Positions 36,301 to 45,156 of a stretch of DNA of 64,000 nucleotides are shown piece by piece. The stretch is from NCBI GenBank assembly GCA_018268835.1, contig JAFDVU010000005.1:16413-80412 (forward strand). The letters run 5' to 3'. Below the pieces are notes generated by a model. That model ran no database searches. It had not been told where the DNA came from and was given only the letters and a program-made list of their open reading frames with translations. The translations under genes were made by a program, and so were the position numbers. Within the stretch, counting starts at the first letter, position 1. Each line of letters begins with the position of its first letter. This stretch comes from Acidobacteriota bacterium (GTDB lineage Bacteria; Acidobacteriota; Terriglobia; Bryobacterales; Bryobacteraceae).

Positions 36301-37170
36301 GGTGACCATCTCGGCGAGACAGATCCCGAGGGAGAACACGTCGGAACGGGGATCGAGCTCCGCGCCCCGCACCTGTTCGGGGGACATGTAGTTGGGCGTG
36401 CCGACGACGTCGCCGGCCATCGTCAATGGCGGCTCCATGGAGGCCGTCTCGTCTCCCTCGGCAGTTTCGGCCGCGCCGAAGCGGGTGGCGAACCCGAAGT
36501 CCAGGACCTTGGCGTGCCCCTGCGTGGTGAGCATCACATTGGACGGCTTCAGGTCGCGGTGAATCAGCCGCGCGGTGTGGGCCTCGTGCAGCGCCTCGGC
36601 TACTTCGCCGGCGATGTGCAGCGCCTCGCCGGCGTCCATTCGCCCGCGCCGCAGCCGGTCCGCCAGGGTTTCCCCGGCCACATACTCCATCGCGATGAAG
36701 GCGATGCCGTCTTCCTCGCCGATCTCAAATACCTTGCAGATGAAAGGATGGTCGAGCGCGGCCGCGGCCATGGCTTCGCGCCGCAATCGCTCGCGCGCCA
36801 CCGTGTCCGCCGCCAGGTGCGAGGGCAGCACCTTTATGGCTACCCGCCGTCCCAACCGTGGATCGTGGCCGAGGTGGACCTCTCCCATGCCGCCGTGGCC
36901 GAGAACGCCGATGATCTGGTAGCCGCCCAGCGTCCGGCGGGCCTGTCCACCGCCGCCGGTTTCACGTCCCGGCTTCGGCGGAGCGGGCACGCCGGGGTTG
37001 AGGCCCTCGGTGGGGGTGGATTCCATGGCCAGCAACCGGTCCACCTCGGCGCGTAGCGCGCCTTCCGTGCCGCAGGCGGCATCCAGGAATTCTCTCCGGG
37101 CGCCGGGGGCGAATCGCAGCGCGGCCTGACAGAGTGCCTCGACGGACTGCTGCTGGCTCTTGTCTTCCAT
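33340..37170 (-). CDS. Serine/threonine protein kinase fused to AAA ATPase and TPR-like repeats
   Basis: About 1276 residues. An N-terminal ~80-residue helical segment is typical of acidobacterial kinases. The kinase domain spans residues ~84-355: glycine loop GHGGMGEV, Lys113 in VAIKVL, HRDLKPSN (204-211), DFG (224-226), then APE-equivalent MSPEQVRG. From ~376 comes an AAA_16-type ATPase with Walker A GGEAGIGKT (404-412) and Walker B VVQVFEDLHWADEA, followed by ~650 residues of alpha-helical TPR-like repeats (LLEDALIHIENALTLV-type and GRHREAAAYLNLVERLAALG). The layout resembles PknK/AAA-type signalling kinases. No transmembrane segment. A hairpin sits two bases before the ATG at 37170, so an alternative ATG at 37197 cannot be excluded. 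Confidence 0.88.
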   Translation of the reverse strand: MEDKSQQQSVEALCQAALRFAPGARREFLDAACGTEGALRAEVDRLLAMESTPTEGLNPGVPAPPKPGRETGGGGQARRTLGGYQIIGVLGHGGMGEVHLGHDPRLGRRVAIKVLPSHLAADTVARERLRREAMAAAALDHPFICKVFEIGEEDGIAFIAMEYVAGETLADRLRRGRMDAGEALHIAGEVAEALHEAHTARLIHRDLKPSNVMLTTQGHAKVLDFGFATRFGAAETAEGDETASMEPPLTMAGDVVGTPNYMSPEQVRGAELDPRSDVFSLGICLAEMVTGMHPFLGHTRAETMAAILRDPPRFAVERRRDVTPGLLVLIRRMLAKAVEDRYRSMREVLEDMHRLSAISGSETALVLEEAPGIIPLIGRDKERDELFHHLDEAMAGRGALVLIGGEAGIGKTHLARKILAEAGRRGALPVVGHCHEAEGAPPYIPFIEMLEYSARLAPPDALRYAIGDSASEVARLMPELRRMFPDIPPPAELPPEQQRRFLFNAYRDFVDRSSRLTPVVQVFEDLHWADEATVALLEHLAQTVGTIPRLMIGTYREAELDATRPFTAALERLVRRKLVTRIPLKRLPLAGVSEMLRVLSGRQPPHSLPRVIFEATEGNPFFVEEVFRHLSEEGKLLGPDGEWRTGLRVDQLDVPDGVRLVIGRRLERLTGEARQVLTTAAVVGRTFGLQLLEELENTRPDAALDAVEAAERVQLVAAEPGREPPYKFVHELVRQTLAETLTLARRQRLHARIAAAIEKVYAAGLERHTPALAHHLFQSGPAADAARTVEYLTRAAGQASAAAAHEDALIHIENALTLVDDSDWSRAGDLQVRRAVALRSLMRHTEAVDAYERALALFDRGGDALRYGATSIPLGYIHGWALNVTVARGILKRALDRLGDGPSPVRRPILNLSAACASVAGDMDTALSELAAANRLGESPGEPAPNAFLWSCEGHVRYHAFQLDLASAAVDRAMRAFEAAGDPWGRVDGEYVKGFERIFFGRTMQVEALARDAVARAERVGHQYSAWACKTGLVYYYEATGRLVEAEAEARDTLALAESFGCVFRFRNELALANLAVLRGDLAAAQPWFTRAMDPGVLKSAWRGDAESCAAWALASAGDARAGEALDRALALMPRAGQEPAIGQYFGLVRAIEALALLGRHREAAAYLNLVERLAALGAVYTHDMTRTAAGIAAACAGEWQRADEHHRAAIARAAELAYRTPLASARAWYAETLLARGEAGGRDRARVLLDEAARLYAEIGAAESSRKASARAAEA

Positions 37171-37172
37171 GC

Positions 37173-37187
37173 GGGCCGTTGCGGCCC
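37173..37187 (-). promoter_or_regulatory. Small hairpin at the kinase start codon
   Basis: GGGCCG, three bases, CGGCCC forms a strong short stem two bases upstream of the chosen ATG and occupies the place of a Shine-Dalgarno site. A TATGAT -10-like box lies just upstream (37194-37199, - strand). If the mRNA begins there, the leader would be almost entirely this hairpin. Confidence 0.35.
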
Positions 37188-37293
37188 AGGATATCATAGC
37201 GGGGCCTGTTTTCCGTTTGGCCGCAGGCACTTGGGGAGAGGAGAAGCGGTCGCGCCGGAGCCTCAAGGTTCGGGAAAGACCCTAAATAAAAGG

Positions 37294-37322
37294 TTGACAT
37301 CCGCACACTATGCGGGTACTCT
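37294..37322 (+). promoter_or_regulatory. Promoter giving a leaderless Oar-receptor transcript
   Basis: TTGACA (37294-37299), a 17-base spacer, TACTCT (37317-37322). The -10 box overlaps the first in-frame ATG at 37310, which argues for the next ATG at 37331, eight bases after the -10 box and without a Shine-Dalgarno site. Confidence 0.55.
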
Positions 37323-37330
37323 CAACCCCA

Positions 37331-40300
37331 ATGATGCGTCTGGGGCTGTCTGTATTGTTGTGCACCCGTGCGCTCGTTGCCCAGTCCGCCGCGGCATCCG
37401 GTGAACTCCAGGGCACCGTCACCGACCCCAGTTCAGCGACCGTAGCCAACGTTGTGGTGGCGCTGCGGAACAGCGAGAACGGATTGCTCCGCCACACGCT
37501 GACCGGAGCGGACGGCGCTTACCGCTTCCTGCTGGTGCCGCCGGGCGATTACGAGGTGGACTTTCTGCGCGACGCATTTCAGCCCACCACCGTGCGGGGG
37601 GTCCGGGTTACGGTGGGCGCGGTCGCCGCGCTGGATGTCCAACTCCGGATCGGTCCGCGGCGCGAGACGATCGCGGTAACCGGCGCCCCGGCGCTGGTCG
37701 AGGCGGAACGCTCGCAGCAGGCCAACACGCTGCCCAAGGAAGCGATCTCCAGCCTGCCAATCGACCGCCGCGATTACCTGACGTTCGCGCTGCTCGCGCC
37801 CGGAGTCACCGATTCCAACACGATCGCCGACAACACCGACTTGCGCCTGAAGCCGACCATTCAGAGCGGGCTTTCTTTCGCCGGCTCCAACGGGCGCGGC
37901 AATTCGGTGACGGTGGATGGCGGGGAGGCGAACGATTTCACCGGCGGGGTGCGCGCCACTCTTCCGCAGGAAGGCGTGCAGGAGTTTCAGATCAACCGCA
38001 GCAACTACTCGGCGGAATTGGGCGGGTCTTCTGGCGGCGCCATCAACATAGTTTCCCGCGCCGGCACGAATACGCCGCACGGCTCCGCGTTCGACTATCT
38101 GCGCAACCAGGTATTGGATGCCGGCAATCCCTTCGCCCGGGTGCTGGTCAACGGCTCGCTGGTCCGGACCAAGCCGCAATCGCGCCGGCAGCAGTTCGGC
38201 GGCAGCCTGGGCGGCGCCATCCGCCGGAATCGCACCTTCTACTTTCTGGCCGGCGAAGGGCTGATCCGCCGCGAATCCTCCGTGGTCTCGTTGCTCACCG
38301 ACACCTCCATCTTCAGCCCCACTCCGGCGCAGGAGCAGGTGCTGCGCGGTCTGCCGGCGCCCGCGGCCGACGCGCTCCGCGCCGCGCTCACGGCGCCGCC
38401 TTCCACGGTGGCCCTGTTCGAGCGGAATACCGGGGTGTTTCCCTTCACCACGAACCTTTACCGCTTCTCTTTGCGGTTGGACCATCGCGCCTCCGAGCAC
38501 AACCTCTTCTTCTTCCGGCAGAGCGTTTCCAACATCGAAGAGAGCAACGCCAACCTGCAATCGCTGGTGGCAGCCTCGCGCGGCACCCGGATGACGCAGT
38601 ATGACCCGACTTCGGCGGGCGGATGGACCCACGTGTTCAGCCCGTTCCTGGTCAACGAAGCTCACGCGCAATGGAACTACCGCGGCTTCTACATGAACTC
38701 GCTGGATCCCTACGGACCCGAAGTGCGCATCAACGGCTACGGCATCTTCAACCGCGACTACCTGCTGCCCAGCATCAACATCGAGCGCCGCTACGAAGCG
38801 CGCGACAACCTGACGTATTTCTCCGGCCGGCACACGTGGAAAGTGGGTGGAGTCCTGCTGGAACGCGGCGCGCACAGCGAAACCGACGTGCTGTTTTCCG
38901 GCCGGTTCACGTTCGGGGACCTGCCGGGCACCCTGCTCAACCCGAACCTGCCGGCCAGTTTCACGATCAACGCGCTGCAGGCCTACAACCTGGGGCTGGC
39001 GCAGACGTTTCTGCAAGGCACGGGCGACCCGGTGGTACAGTCCACCGACCCCTCCCTGGGGGTCTTCGCGCAGGATAGCTGGCAGGCGACGCGCAACTTA
39101 AAATTGGATATCGGGCTGCGTTACGAACTCGACGTGCGGCACTACCCGATGCCCACCGGCAAGAGGGACATCGCGCCGCGCTTCGGCTTCGCGTGGAGCC
39201 CGGGAGGCAGCACCAGCACAGTCATCCGCGGCGGCTACGGAATCTACTACGCACCCACTTACTACCAGATCGACTGGGGTGCGCAGGCGCTGAACGACCT
39301 GGGCGGCTACCGGCAGATCTCCTCGGTGTTCACCAGCATCCTCACGCCGGGCGCTGCGGCGGCCAACAACATCTTCACCACCCTGCGCGCCCAGGGCTAC
39401 ATCGGCGTGCCCACGCCCTCGCGTCCCATCCTTCCTTCCGCCCTGGCGCAGTTCGGGCTGAGTTTTCCGCACACCGGGCCGAATCCTCCGTACTCCATCC
39501 TGTACACGGTGGCGAACGACTATCGCGACCCCTACTCGCAGCAGGCATCGCTGGGCATTGAGCGTTCGCTGGGCAAGGACATGTCCATCTCGGCGGCGTT
39601 CCTGTGGTCCCACACGCTGCGGCTGCCGCGCACCAGGGACATCAATCTTCTTCCGGCACCGGTCGATCCCACACTGGGCATTCGGGTGTGGAACTCCCCG
39701 GCGTACTTCGTGAACCCGCTGGTCGCGCAGCGCAACATCTACGAATCCACCGCCACCGCGATTTACAAGGGGCTGACCCTCGAAATCCGGCGCCGCTTCG
39801 CGCGCAGGTTCGGGTTTGACGCCAACTACACGCTGAGCAAAACGGTAGACGACGTGACCGACTTCAACTCCGATTTTCAGGCCTTCGACCAGACCAACCA
39901 GAGCGCCGAACGGGCGCGGTCCTCCTTCGATCAGCGCCACCGGTTCGTCCTCTACGGTACATGGGACGCGCCGGCGGGCTTCACGCTTTCGCCGATTATG
40001 CGGGCGAATTCCAATCACCCGTTCAACCTGCTGGCCGGCTACGACATCAACCAGGATCGCCACGACACCACCGACCGGCCGATCGGCGCCGGACGCAATA
40101 CAGGCATCGGTCCGAACTTCTGGACGGTGGACTTGCGGCTGGCCCGGCAGTTCCGCCTCGGCGAGCGCGCCGCGGTGCAGGCGACCGCCGAAGCGTTCAA
40201 CCTGCTGAACCGCCTGAACCTGGCCAGCGTGAACAACGTGGTGGGCAACATGCAAGCTCCCTTCAACGTCACCGGGCGGGCCGACCGCCTGCCCAGTCAA

Positions 40301-40366
40301 CCGCTCGGATTCGATTCCGCGTACGACCCGCGCCGTCTCCAGTTGGGCCTGCGCGTCTCCTTCTGA
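37331..40366 (+). CDS. Oar-like TonB-dependent outer membrane receptor with carboxypeptidase-regulatory-like domain
   Basis: About 1011 residues. A signal peptide (MRLGLSVLLCTRALVAQS) is followed by a carboxypeptidase-regulatory-like beta sandwich (GELQGTVTDPSSATVANVVV, GAYRFLLVPPGDYEVDF). The plug domain has LPIDRRDYLTFALLAPGV and a VDGGEAND segment. The beta-barrel ends in LQLGLRVSF with a terminal Phe, as outer-membrane proteins require. Such receptors are abundant in Acidobacteria and do not pair with SusD. The ligand is unknown. An ATG at 37310 is in frame, but the promoter overlaps it. The cytochrome gene follows six bases after the stop, so they are probably one operon. Confidence 0.93.
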   Translation: MMRLGLSVLLCTRALVAQSAAASGELQGTVTDPSSATVANVVVALRNSENGLLRHTLTGADGAYRFLLVPPGDYEVDFLRDAFQPTTVRGVRVTVGAVAALDVQLRIGPRRETIAVTGAPALVEAERSQQANTLPKEAISSLPIDRRDYLTFALLAPGVTDSNTIADNTDLRLKPTIQSGLSFAGSNGRGNSVTVDGGEANDFTGGVRATLPQEGVQEFQINRSNYSAELGGSSGGAINIVSRAGTNTPHGSAFDYLRNQVLDAGNPFARVLVNGSLVRTKPQSRRQQFGGSLGGAIRRNRTFYFLAGEGLIRRESSVVSLLTDTSIFSPTPAQEQVLRGLPAPAADALRAALTAPPSTVALFERNTGVFPFTTNLYRFSLRLDHRASEHNLFFFRQSVSNIEESNANLQSLVAASRGTRMTQYDPTSAGGWTHVFSPFLVNEAHAQWNYRGFYMNSLDPYGPEVRINGYGIFNRDYLLPSINIERRYEARDNLTYFSGRHTWKVGGVLLERGAHSETDVLFSGRFTFGDLPGTLLNPNLPASFTINALQAYNLGLAQTFLQGTGDPVVQSTDPSLGVFAQDSWQATRNLKLDIGLRYELDVRHYPMPTGKRDIAPRFGFAWSPGGSTSTVIRGGYGIYYAPTYYQIDWGAQALNDLGGYRQISSVFTSILTPGAAAANNIFTTLRAQGYIGVPTPSRPILPSALAQFGLSFPHTGPNPPYSILYTVANDYRDPYSQQASLGIERSLGKDMSISAAFLWSHTLRLPRTRDINLLPAPVDPTLGIRVWNSPAYFVNPLVAQRNIYESTATAIYKGLTLEIRRRFARRFGFDANYTLSKTVDDVTDFNSDFQAFDQTNQSAERARSSFDQRHRFVLYGTWDAPAGFTLSPIMRANSNHPFNLLAGYDINQDRHDTTDRPIGAGRNTGIGPNFWTVDLRLARQFRLGERAAVQATAEAFNLLNRLNLASVNNVVGNMQAPFNVTGRADRLPSQPLGFDSAYDPRRLQLGLRVSF

Positions 40367-40371
40367 AACAC

Positions 40372-42555
40372 ATGCCGCCGATTCCCGATCGCCTCCTCGC
40401 CTTCGCCAAACGCGCCGCCGCCTGGTTGCCGGCCGCGGTGCGGAACTCCTGGCATAGGATCCGGCGATACCTGCGTCCGGTCTTCTGGATGCGGTTCTGC
40501 CGCGCGCTTCCGGCGCTGGTGTGGGCTGTGGCGGTGGCCTGGGGGAGGAGCGCCGCCGGCATTCTCACATTGATCGGATCGATCCCCCTGCGGCGCGTAT
40601 TCATCGCGGCCTGCATCACACTGGCGCTGATCATCGTGGGATTCTACACGCTCCTCCGGCTGCCGAGTACGCAGGTCGCCTATCACCTTCCCGAGCGCAG
40701 GATCGTCTACCTCGAACAGGGGTGGGGCCCCACCGCAACCTCCGATTACCGGCAGAAGTGGTACTACACGCCGCAGGGCACATCCCTGCTCGGCAACAAG
40801 CTGCGCTATTCCTGGCTGGTCAACCTGGAGCGCAACGACGGGCAGCGCTTCATCCAGCCGGACCATATGCGCGCGCTCGGCTTCGTGGTGGACAACATCG
40901 CGACCAAGGCGAATCCTGACCGGCTGCCGGTGGGCTTCACGAAACACTGGGATCCGGAGGTGAACGAGGACATCCTGGATATTACCTGCGCCGCCTGCCA
41001 CACCGGCGAACTCCACCTGCGCATCGACGGGGAGGAAACCGCCATCCGCATCGATGGCGGCCAGGCCATGCACGCCTTCACCTCCACTTCGGTCGGGCAG
41101 TTCGGTCTCACTCTGGTGGCGGCCATGGGCGAGACCGCGTTTCAGCCGTGGCGGTTCAACCGGTTTGCGCGCAGGGTGCTCGGCGAGAAATATTATTCGG
41201 GCCGCTTCGCGCTGTGGCGCGACTTCGCCTGGGTCTGGTGCGGGCTCGCCTGGGGCGCGATCCGCGACGCGCGGCTCGGCCTGTATCCGGTGGAGGAAGG
41301 CTTCGGCCGCACCGACGCAGTGGGCCGCATCTCCAACAACGTTTTCGGCGCCGAGATCGACCCCAAGAACTTCTCGCCGGCCGATGCGCCCGTGAGTTAT
41401 CCCGCGCTCTGGGACGCTCCGCGCTTCGATTTCGTGCAATACACCCACTCGGTGGCCCAGCCCATGGCGCGCAACCTGGGCGAATCGCTCGGCGTGGGCG
41501 CGGTGATGACCGCCGTGGACGCTTACGGGAGGCCACTGCCGCCGGACCATCCGCTCTCCTCTACCAGCGCGATCAAGAATCTCACCGAGATCGAAGACTA
41601 CCTTTCCGACCTCCACGCGCCGCGCTGGCCGGAGGAGTTGCTCGGCAAGATCGACCGGGACAAGGCGGCGCGCGGCGAGAAGTTGTTCGAGAAGTACTGC
41701 GCCCACTGTCACGTCCCCTGCGCGGAGACTCCCCAGATGATGGCGGTCGAGCGACCTCTGCGGGACCCCAGGAATCCGCTGTGGCGCGTCACGCCCATTC
41801 CCGTGGAGACCGTCGGCACGGATCCGCGGGCCGCCCTGAACTTCGTCAACACCCACATCGATCTCACTCGCGCGGGTCTGGACCGCAGGGTGGTCGTGGA
41901 TGAAGAGCGCAGGATCCTCGAGGAGCAGGCCAGGCGTGTGCGCAAGTTCGACCCCAAGGCCGCGGACGCTCTCCAGGCGTCGATTCAGCAGAAACTCGAC
42001 GGCATCGATCTGGCCAACACCACGATCGGCGGCGGGCTGCACATTCTGGACACGCTGATCACCCGGCGGGTGTACGCGGAACTCAACCTGACGGACCATG
42101 AGAAGCAGGTGTACGACGGCGAAGGCGCTCTCGACCTGCCCGTGGTCGCGATGCAGTACCGTCCGCGGCCGCTCGAAGGCGTGTGGGCCACCGGGCCGTA
42201 CCTGCACAACGGGAGCGTGCCCACGCTCTACGAGATGCTGATTCCGGCATCCCAACGCACGAAGCGCTTCTTCATCAGCAGCCGGATTGACTTCGATCCG
42301 GTGCGTGTCGGCCTGGTGGCTTCGCCCACCTCGGAGAAGGGTTTCTGGCTGGATACCACGATCCCGGGCAATCTGAACATCGGCCACGAATTCCGCGCCG
42401 GCTATCCCGGGTGTCCGGACCACGGCGTGATCGGGCCCGAACTGACGGAGGACGAGCGCTGGGCGATCATCGAGTACCTGAAGATTCATCGCGACAACCC
42501 GCCCCCGTGCAAGAATCCCCCGGTACCCACGCCTCCGCTGGCGTGCGCGAAATGA
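40372..42555 (+). CDS. Membrane-anchored dihaem cytochrome c protein of the RoxA/MauG-like peroxidase family
   Basis: 727 residues. A basic N-terminus and a membrane helix (VFIAACITLALIIVGFYTLLR, residues ~78-98) anchor it, with the bulk in the periplasm. Two c-type haem motifs are present: CAACH at 206-210 and CAHCH at 443-447. The surroundings (PEVNEDILDITCAACHTGELH, GFGRTDAVGRISNNVFG, EKYCAHCHVPCAETP, TGPYLHNGSVPTLYEML) fit the dihaem oxidase group that includes rubber oxygenase RoxA. RoxA cuts polyisoprene double bonds with O2, but MauG-type and peroxidase chemistry are alternatives. Coupled by ATGA overlap to a catalase-fold gene. Confidence 0.85.
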   Translation: MPPIPDRLLAFAKRAAAWLPAAVRNSWHRIRRYLRPVFWMRFCRALPALVWAVAVAWGRSAAGILTLIGSIPLRRVFIAACITLALIIVGFYTLLRLPSTQVAYHLPERRIVYLEQGWGPTATSDYRQKWYYTPQGTSLLGNKLRYSWLVNLERNDGQRFIQPDHMRALGFVVDNIATKANPDRLPVGFTKHWDPEVNEDILDITCAACHTGELHLRIDGEETAIRIDGGQAMHAFTSTSVGQFGLTLVAAMGETAFQPWRFNRFARRVLGEKYYSGRFALWRDFAWVWCGLAWGAIRDARLGLYPVEEGFGRTDAVGRISNNVFGAEIDPKNFSPADAPVSYPALWDAPRFDFVQYTHSVAQPMARNLGESLGVGAVMTAVDAYGRPLPPDHPLSSTSAIKNLTEIEDYLSDLHAPRWPEELLGKIDRDKAARGEKLFEKYCAHCHVPCAETPQMMAVERPLRDPRNPLWRVTPIPVETVGTDPRAALNFVNTHIDLTRAGLDRRVVVDEERRILEEQARRVRKFDPKAADALQASIQQKLDGIDLANTTIGGGLHILDTLITRRVYAELNLTDHEKQVYDGEGALDLPVVAMQYRPRPLEGVWATGPYLHNGSVPTLYEMLIPASQRTKRFFISSRIDFDPVRVGLVASPTSEKGFWLDTTIPGNLNIGHEFRAGYPGCPDHGVIGPELTEDERWAIIEYLKIHRDNPPPCKNPPVPTPPLACAK

Positions 42556-43766
42556 GAACCTCCATGCCTTTCCTGCGCAAACTCGGCAAACTCGTCCTGA
42601 TCCTCTTCGCCCTCTTCGCGGTATACGCGGTCTGGGCGTCATATGCCGAGCCGCCCCGTATCGCCATCGGCAACGTCGTCGGGCCGGACGAGGAGTACCA
42701 CGTTTCGCAGTTGATCGATTCCGGCATCGACCTGGTCAACCGAACCCGCGCGGAGGCAGGCGACGGCATCTACCGCCGCGACGCCCATGCCAAGACGCAC
42801 GGCTGTGCCAGCGCCACATTCACCGTCAACCCGTCCACGGATTCCCGCACCGCCCTGGGCGTTTTCGCCGAGCCAAGGAGCTACAAAGCGTGGATCCGCT
42901 GGTCGAACGCCGATCCCGGGCTGCACAGCGATTGGGCGCCGGATGCGCATGGCATGGCCATCAAGCTGCTCGGCGTCCCCGGTACCAAACTGCTCCCCGC
43001 GGAGGCCAACGAGCACACGCAGGATTTCGTCATGGTGAATAACCCGGTGTTCATCGTGCGCAACATCGAGGAATACACCGAGATCTCGCGGGACCTGGGC
43101 AACGGAGGCACGCGCAGGTACTTTTTCCCCGGTTGGAATCCGTTGAACTGGCGCCTGCGCGAGGCCCGGCTCGCCATGGGGCTGCTCAAGTTTCCGCCGC
43201 CCAGGAACCTGCTGAGCGACCGCTTCTACAGCCTGACCGCCTACCGGCTCGGCACCGGCAATTTCGTGAAATACAGCGTCAAACCCGTGCCCTGCAAGGG
43301 GTCCGACGATACGCCCGGCCGGTGGGCCGGGTTCGGCGCCAACGCGCTGGGGGCGAGTCTGGCCAGACAACTCTGCGGCAAGAAGAAGTACTGTTACGAT
43401 TTCATGGTGCAGTTCCAGCGCACGGACCGGTACATGCCGGTGGAGGACCCAACCATCGAGTGGGACGAATCGGCATCCCCGTTCATCCCGGTGGCGCGGA
43501 TCGAGGTCGAGCCGCAGGATGTGTCCCGCACCATGACCAACCACTTCTGCGAGAACCTGGCCATGACGCCGTGGCACTCGCTGCCCGAACACGAGCCGGT
43601 TGGCGCGCTGAATCGCGCCCGCAAGTACGTGTATCCGGGCAGTTCCCGCTACCGCCGATGCCAGAACGGCTTCGGTTTCGGCGAGCCGCTCGACGACGGC
43701 AGCATGACGTTCGACACCAGGCCGTGCACGGCCACCGAAGCGGCGCCGCAGGCCGGCGAGCGCTGA
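42552..43766 (+). CDS. Membrane-anchored catalase-fold haem protein
   Basis: 404 residues. A membrane helix at residues ~11-30 (LGKLVLILFALFAVYAVWAS) is followed by a catalase core. The distal His79 lies in DAHAKTHGC, and the substrate channel segment includes RWSNADPG and AHGMAIKLLGVPG. The proximal ligand motif is R-x3-Y with Arg357 and Tyr361 (RKYVYPGSSRYR). It is shorter than clade 1-3 catalases and lacks their C-terminal parts, like catalase-related peroxidases and allene oxide synthase relatives. It may destroy peroxide made by, or process products of, the cytochrome encoded just upstream. Start fixed by an ATGA overlap. Confidence 0.85.
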   Translation: MRTSMPFLRKLGKLVLILFALFAVYAVWASYAEPPRIAIGNVVGPDEEYHVSQLIDSGIDLVNRTRAEAGDGIYRRDAHAKTHGCASATFTVNPSTDSRTALGVFAEPRSYKAWIRWSNADPGLHSDWAPDAHGMAIKLLGVPGTKLLPAEANEHTQDFVMVNNPVFIVRNIEEYTEISRDLGNGGTRRYFFPGWNPLNWRLREARLAMGLLKFPPPRNLLSDRFYSLTAYRLGTGNFVKYSVKPVPCKGSDDTPGRWAGFGANALGASLARQLCGKKKYCYDFMVQFQRTDRYMPVEDPTIEWDESASPFIPVARIEVEPQDVSRTMTNHFCENLAMTPWHSLPEHEPVGALNRARKYVYPGSSRYRRCQNGFGFGEPLDDGSMTFDTRPCTATEAAPQAGER

Positions 43767-43784
43767 GGCGAGACGCGCGCGCGA

Positions 43785-43813
43785 TTGCCGGCAGCACGTC
43801 CGCGGGCTAAGAT
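43785..43813 (+). promoter_or_regulatory. Promoter giving a leaderless MFS transcript
   Basis: TTGCCG (43785-43790), 17-base spacer, TAAGAT (43808-43813), then seven bases to the GTG at 43821. No Shine-Dalgarno site is present. This choice places the start inside the longer open frame that begins at a TTG at 43785. Confidence 0.5.
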
Positions 43814-43820
43814 CGAACCT

Positions 43821-45125
43821 GTGACCGATACCCCTGGCCTCTTCCATGCCTCCGGCAGACTCTACCGCTTCAGCATCCTGCTGTTTGCCTCGGCGATGGC
43901 TTTCGGCAGTTACTTCGCCTACGACAGCGTGGGCGCGATCGAGACAACGCTGATCGAGGCCTTCCACACCAACCGCGCCGCCATCGGCAGCATGTACTCG
44001 GTGTACAGCCTGGCGGCGGTGTTCGCGGTGCTGGGCGGCGGCGTGCTGATCGACCGCGCCGGCGTCCGGCGCGCCAGCATGATCTTCTCGTTGCTGGTGG
44101 TTTCCGGCGCGGCCATCGTCGCGTGGGCGCCGAATCTGCCGGTCATGTATTTCGGACGCATCGTCTTCGGCATGGGGAGCGAATCGATGATCGTGGCGCA
44201 GAGCGCGCTGGTGGCGCGCTGGTTCGCCGGCAAGGAGCTGGCGATGGCGTTCGGCATCACGCTCACGGTGAGCCGGCTGGGCACGCTGTTCTCCTTCAAT
44301 ACCGAGGAACTGCTGGCGAGCCGGCTCGGATTCCGCGGCGCGCTGTGGGTTGCGGCGGCGCTGTGCGTGCTCAGCCTGGCGGCGAACTGGATCTACACCC
44401 TGATGGACCGGCACGCCGAGCCCATTCTCAATCTTCCGAAGCCGGGGGCGGGCGACCAGATCCGCTGGAAGGACATCGGAAAATTCACGTCGTCCTACTG
44501 GTTTGCCGTGGGCATCTGCGTGGCGTTCTACTCGGCGATCTTTCCCTTCACCGCGCTTTCCACGGATTTCTTCCACGATAAGTGGGGCCTGCCCATGGCC
44601 AGCGGCGAGGGACTGAGCTTTTTTTCGGGCGTATTCTACAACATCACCCACATGTTCTCGACGGCGCAGGGCACCACTTCCATCATCATCACCGCGTCGA
44701 TGTTCCTGGCGCCGTTTGCCGGGCGGCTGGCCGACCGCATCGGGCGGCGCGCGAGCCTGATGGTGGTGGGTTCGCTGCTGATGGTGCCGGCGCACGCGAT
44801 CCTGGGCGTGAGCCGCATGGACCCGGTGTTTCCGATGATCGCCCTGGGCGCCGCGTTCGTGCTGGTGCCGGCGTGTATCTGGCCGTGCGTGCCGCTCATC
44901 GTGGAGGAATCGCGCGTGGGCACGGCATTCGGTCTGATGACCGCGTGCCAGAACGTGGGCCTGCTCGCGTTTCCCTATTTCAACGGAGCGTTGCGCGACG
45001 CCACCCACGGCTACACGGCGAGCCAGATCATGTTCGCCGCGCTGGGAACGCTGGGCCTGGTTTTCGCCCTTCTGCTGCTGGGCGCCGACCGCCGCGCCGG
45101 CGGGCGCCTGGAGCGGGCCGGATAG
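43821..45125 (+). CDS. MFS transporter
   Basis: 434 residues, 12 predicted membrane segments. Motif A after helix 2 is GGGVLIDRAGVRRASM, and GRLADRIGRRASLMVVG marks the C-terminal half. A central cytoplasmic loop (DRHAEPILNLPKPGAGDQIRWKDIG) separates the halves. Substrate unknown. It sits between the RoxA-like/catalase pair and the pectin cluster; either could be its metabolic context. It is convergent with the GH28 gene. The GTG start is chosen because a promoter with a close -10 box ends seven bases before it. Confidence 0.88.
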   Translation: MTDTPGLFHASGRLYRFSILLFASAMAFGSYFAYDSVGAIETTLIEAFHTNRAAIGSMYSVYSLAAVFAVLGGGVLIDRAGVRRASMIFSLLVVSGAAIVAWAPNLPVMYFGRIVFGMGSESMIVAQSALVARWFAGKELAMAFGITLTVSRLGTLFSFNTEELLASRLGFRGALWVAAALCVLSLAANWIYTLMDRHAEPILNLPKPGAGDQIRWKDIGKFTSSYWFAVGICVAFYSAIFPFTALSTDFFHDKWGLPMASGEGLSFFSGVFYNITHMFSTAQGTTSIIITASMFLAPFAGRLADRIGRRASLMVVGSLLMVPAHAILGVSRMDPVFPMIALGAAFVLVPACIWPCVPLIVEESRVGTAFGLMTACQNVGLLAFPYFNGALRDATHGYTASQIMFAALGTLGLVFALLLLGADRRAGGRLERAG

Positions 45126-45149
45126 TTGCGCGGCGCCGCGTCCGCAACT
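45124..45149. terminator. Possible hairpin between convergent MFS and GH28 genes
   Basis: AGTTGCG at 45124-45130 pairs with CGCAACT at 45143-45149, with a GC-rich interior that can pair with itself. It overlaps the MFS stop codon and lies eight bases before the GH28 stop. No T-tract, so intrinsic termination is uncertain. Confidence 0.35.
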
Positions 45150-45156
45150 TCGCGGG

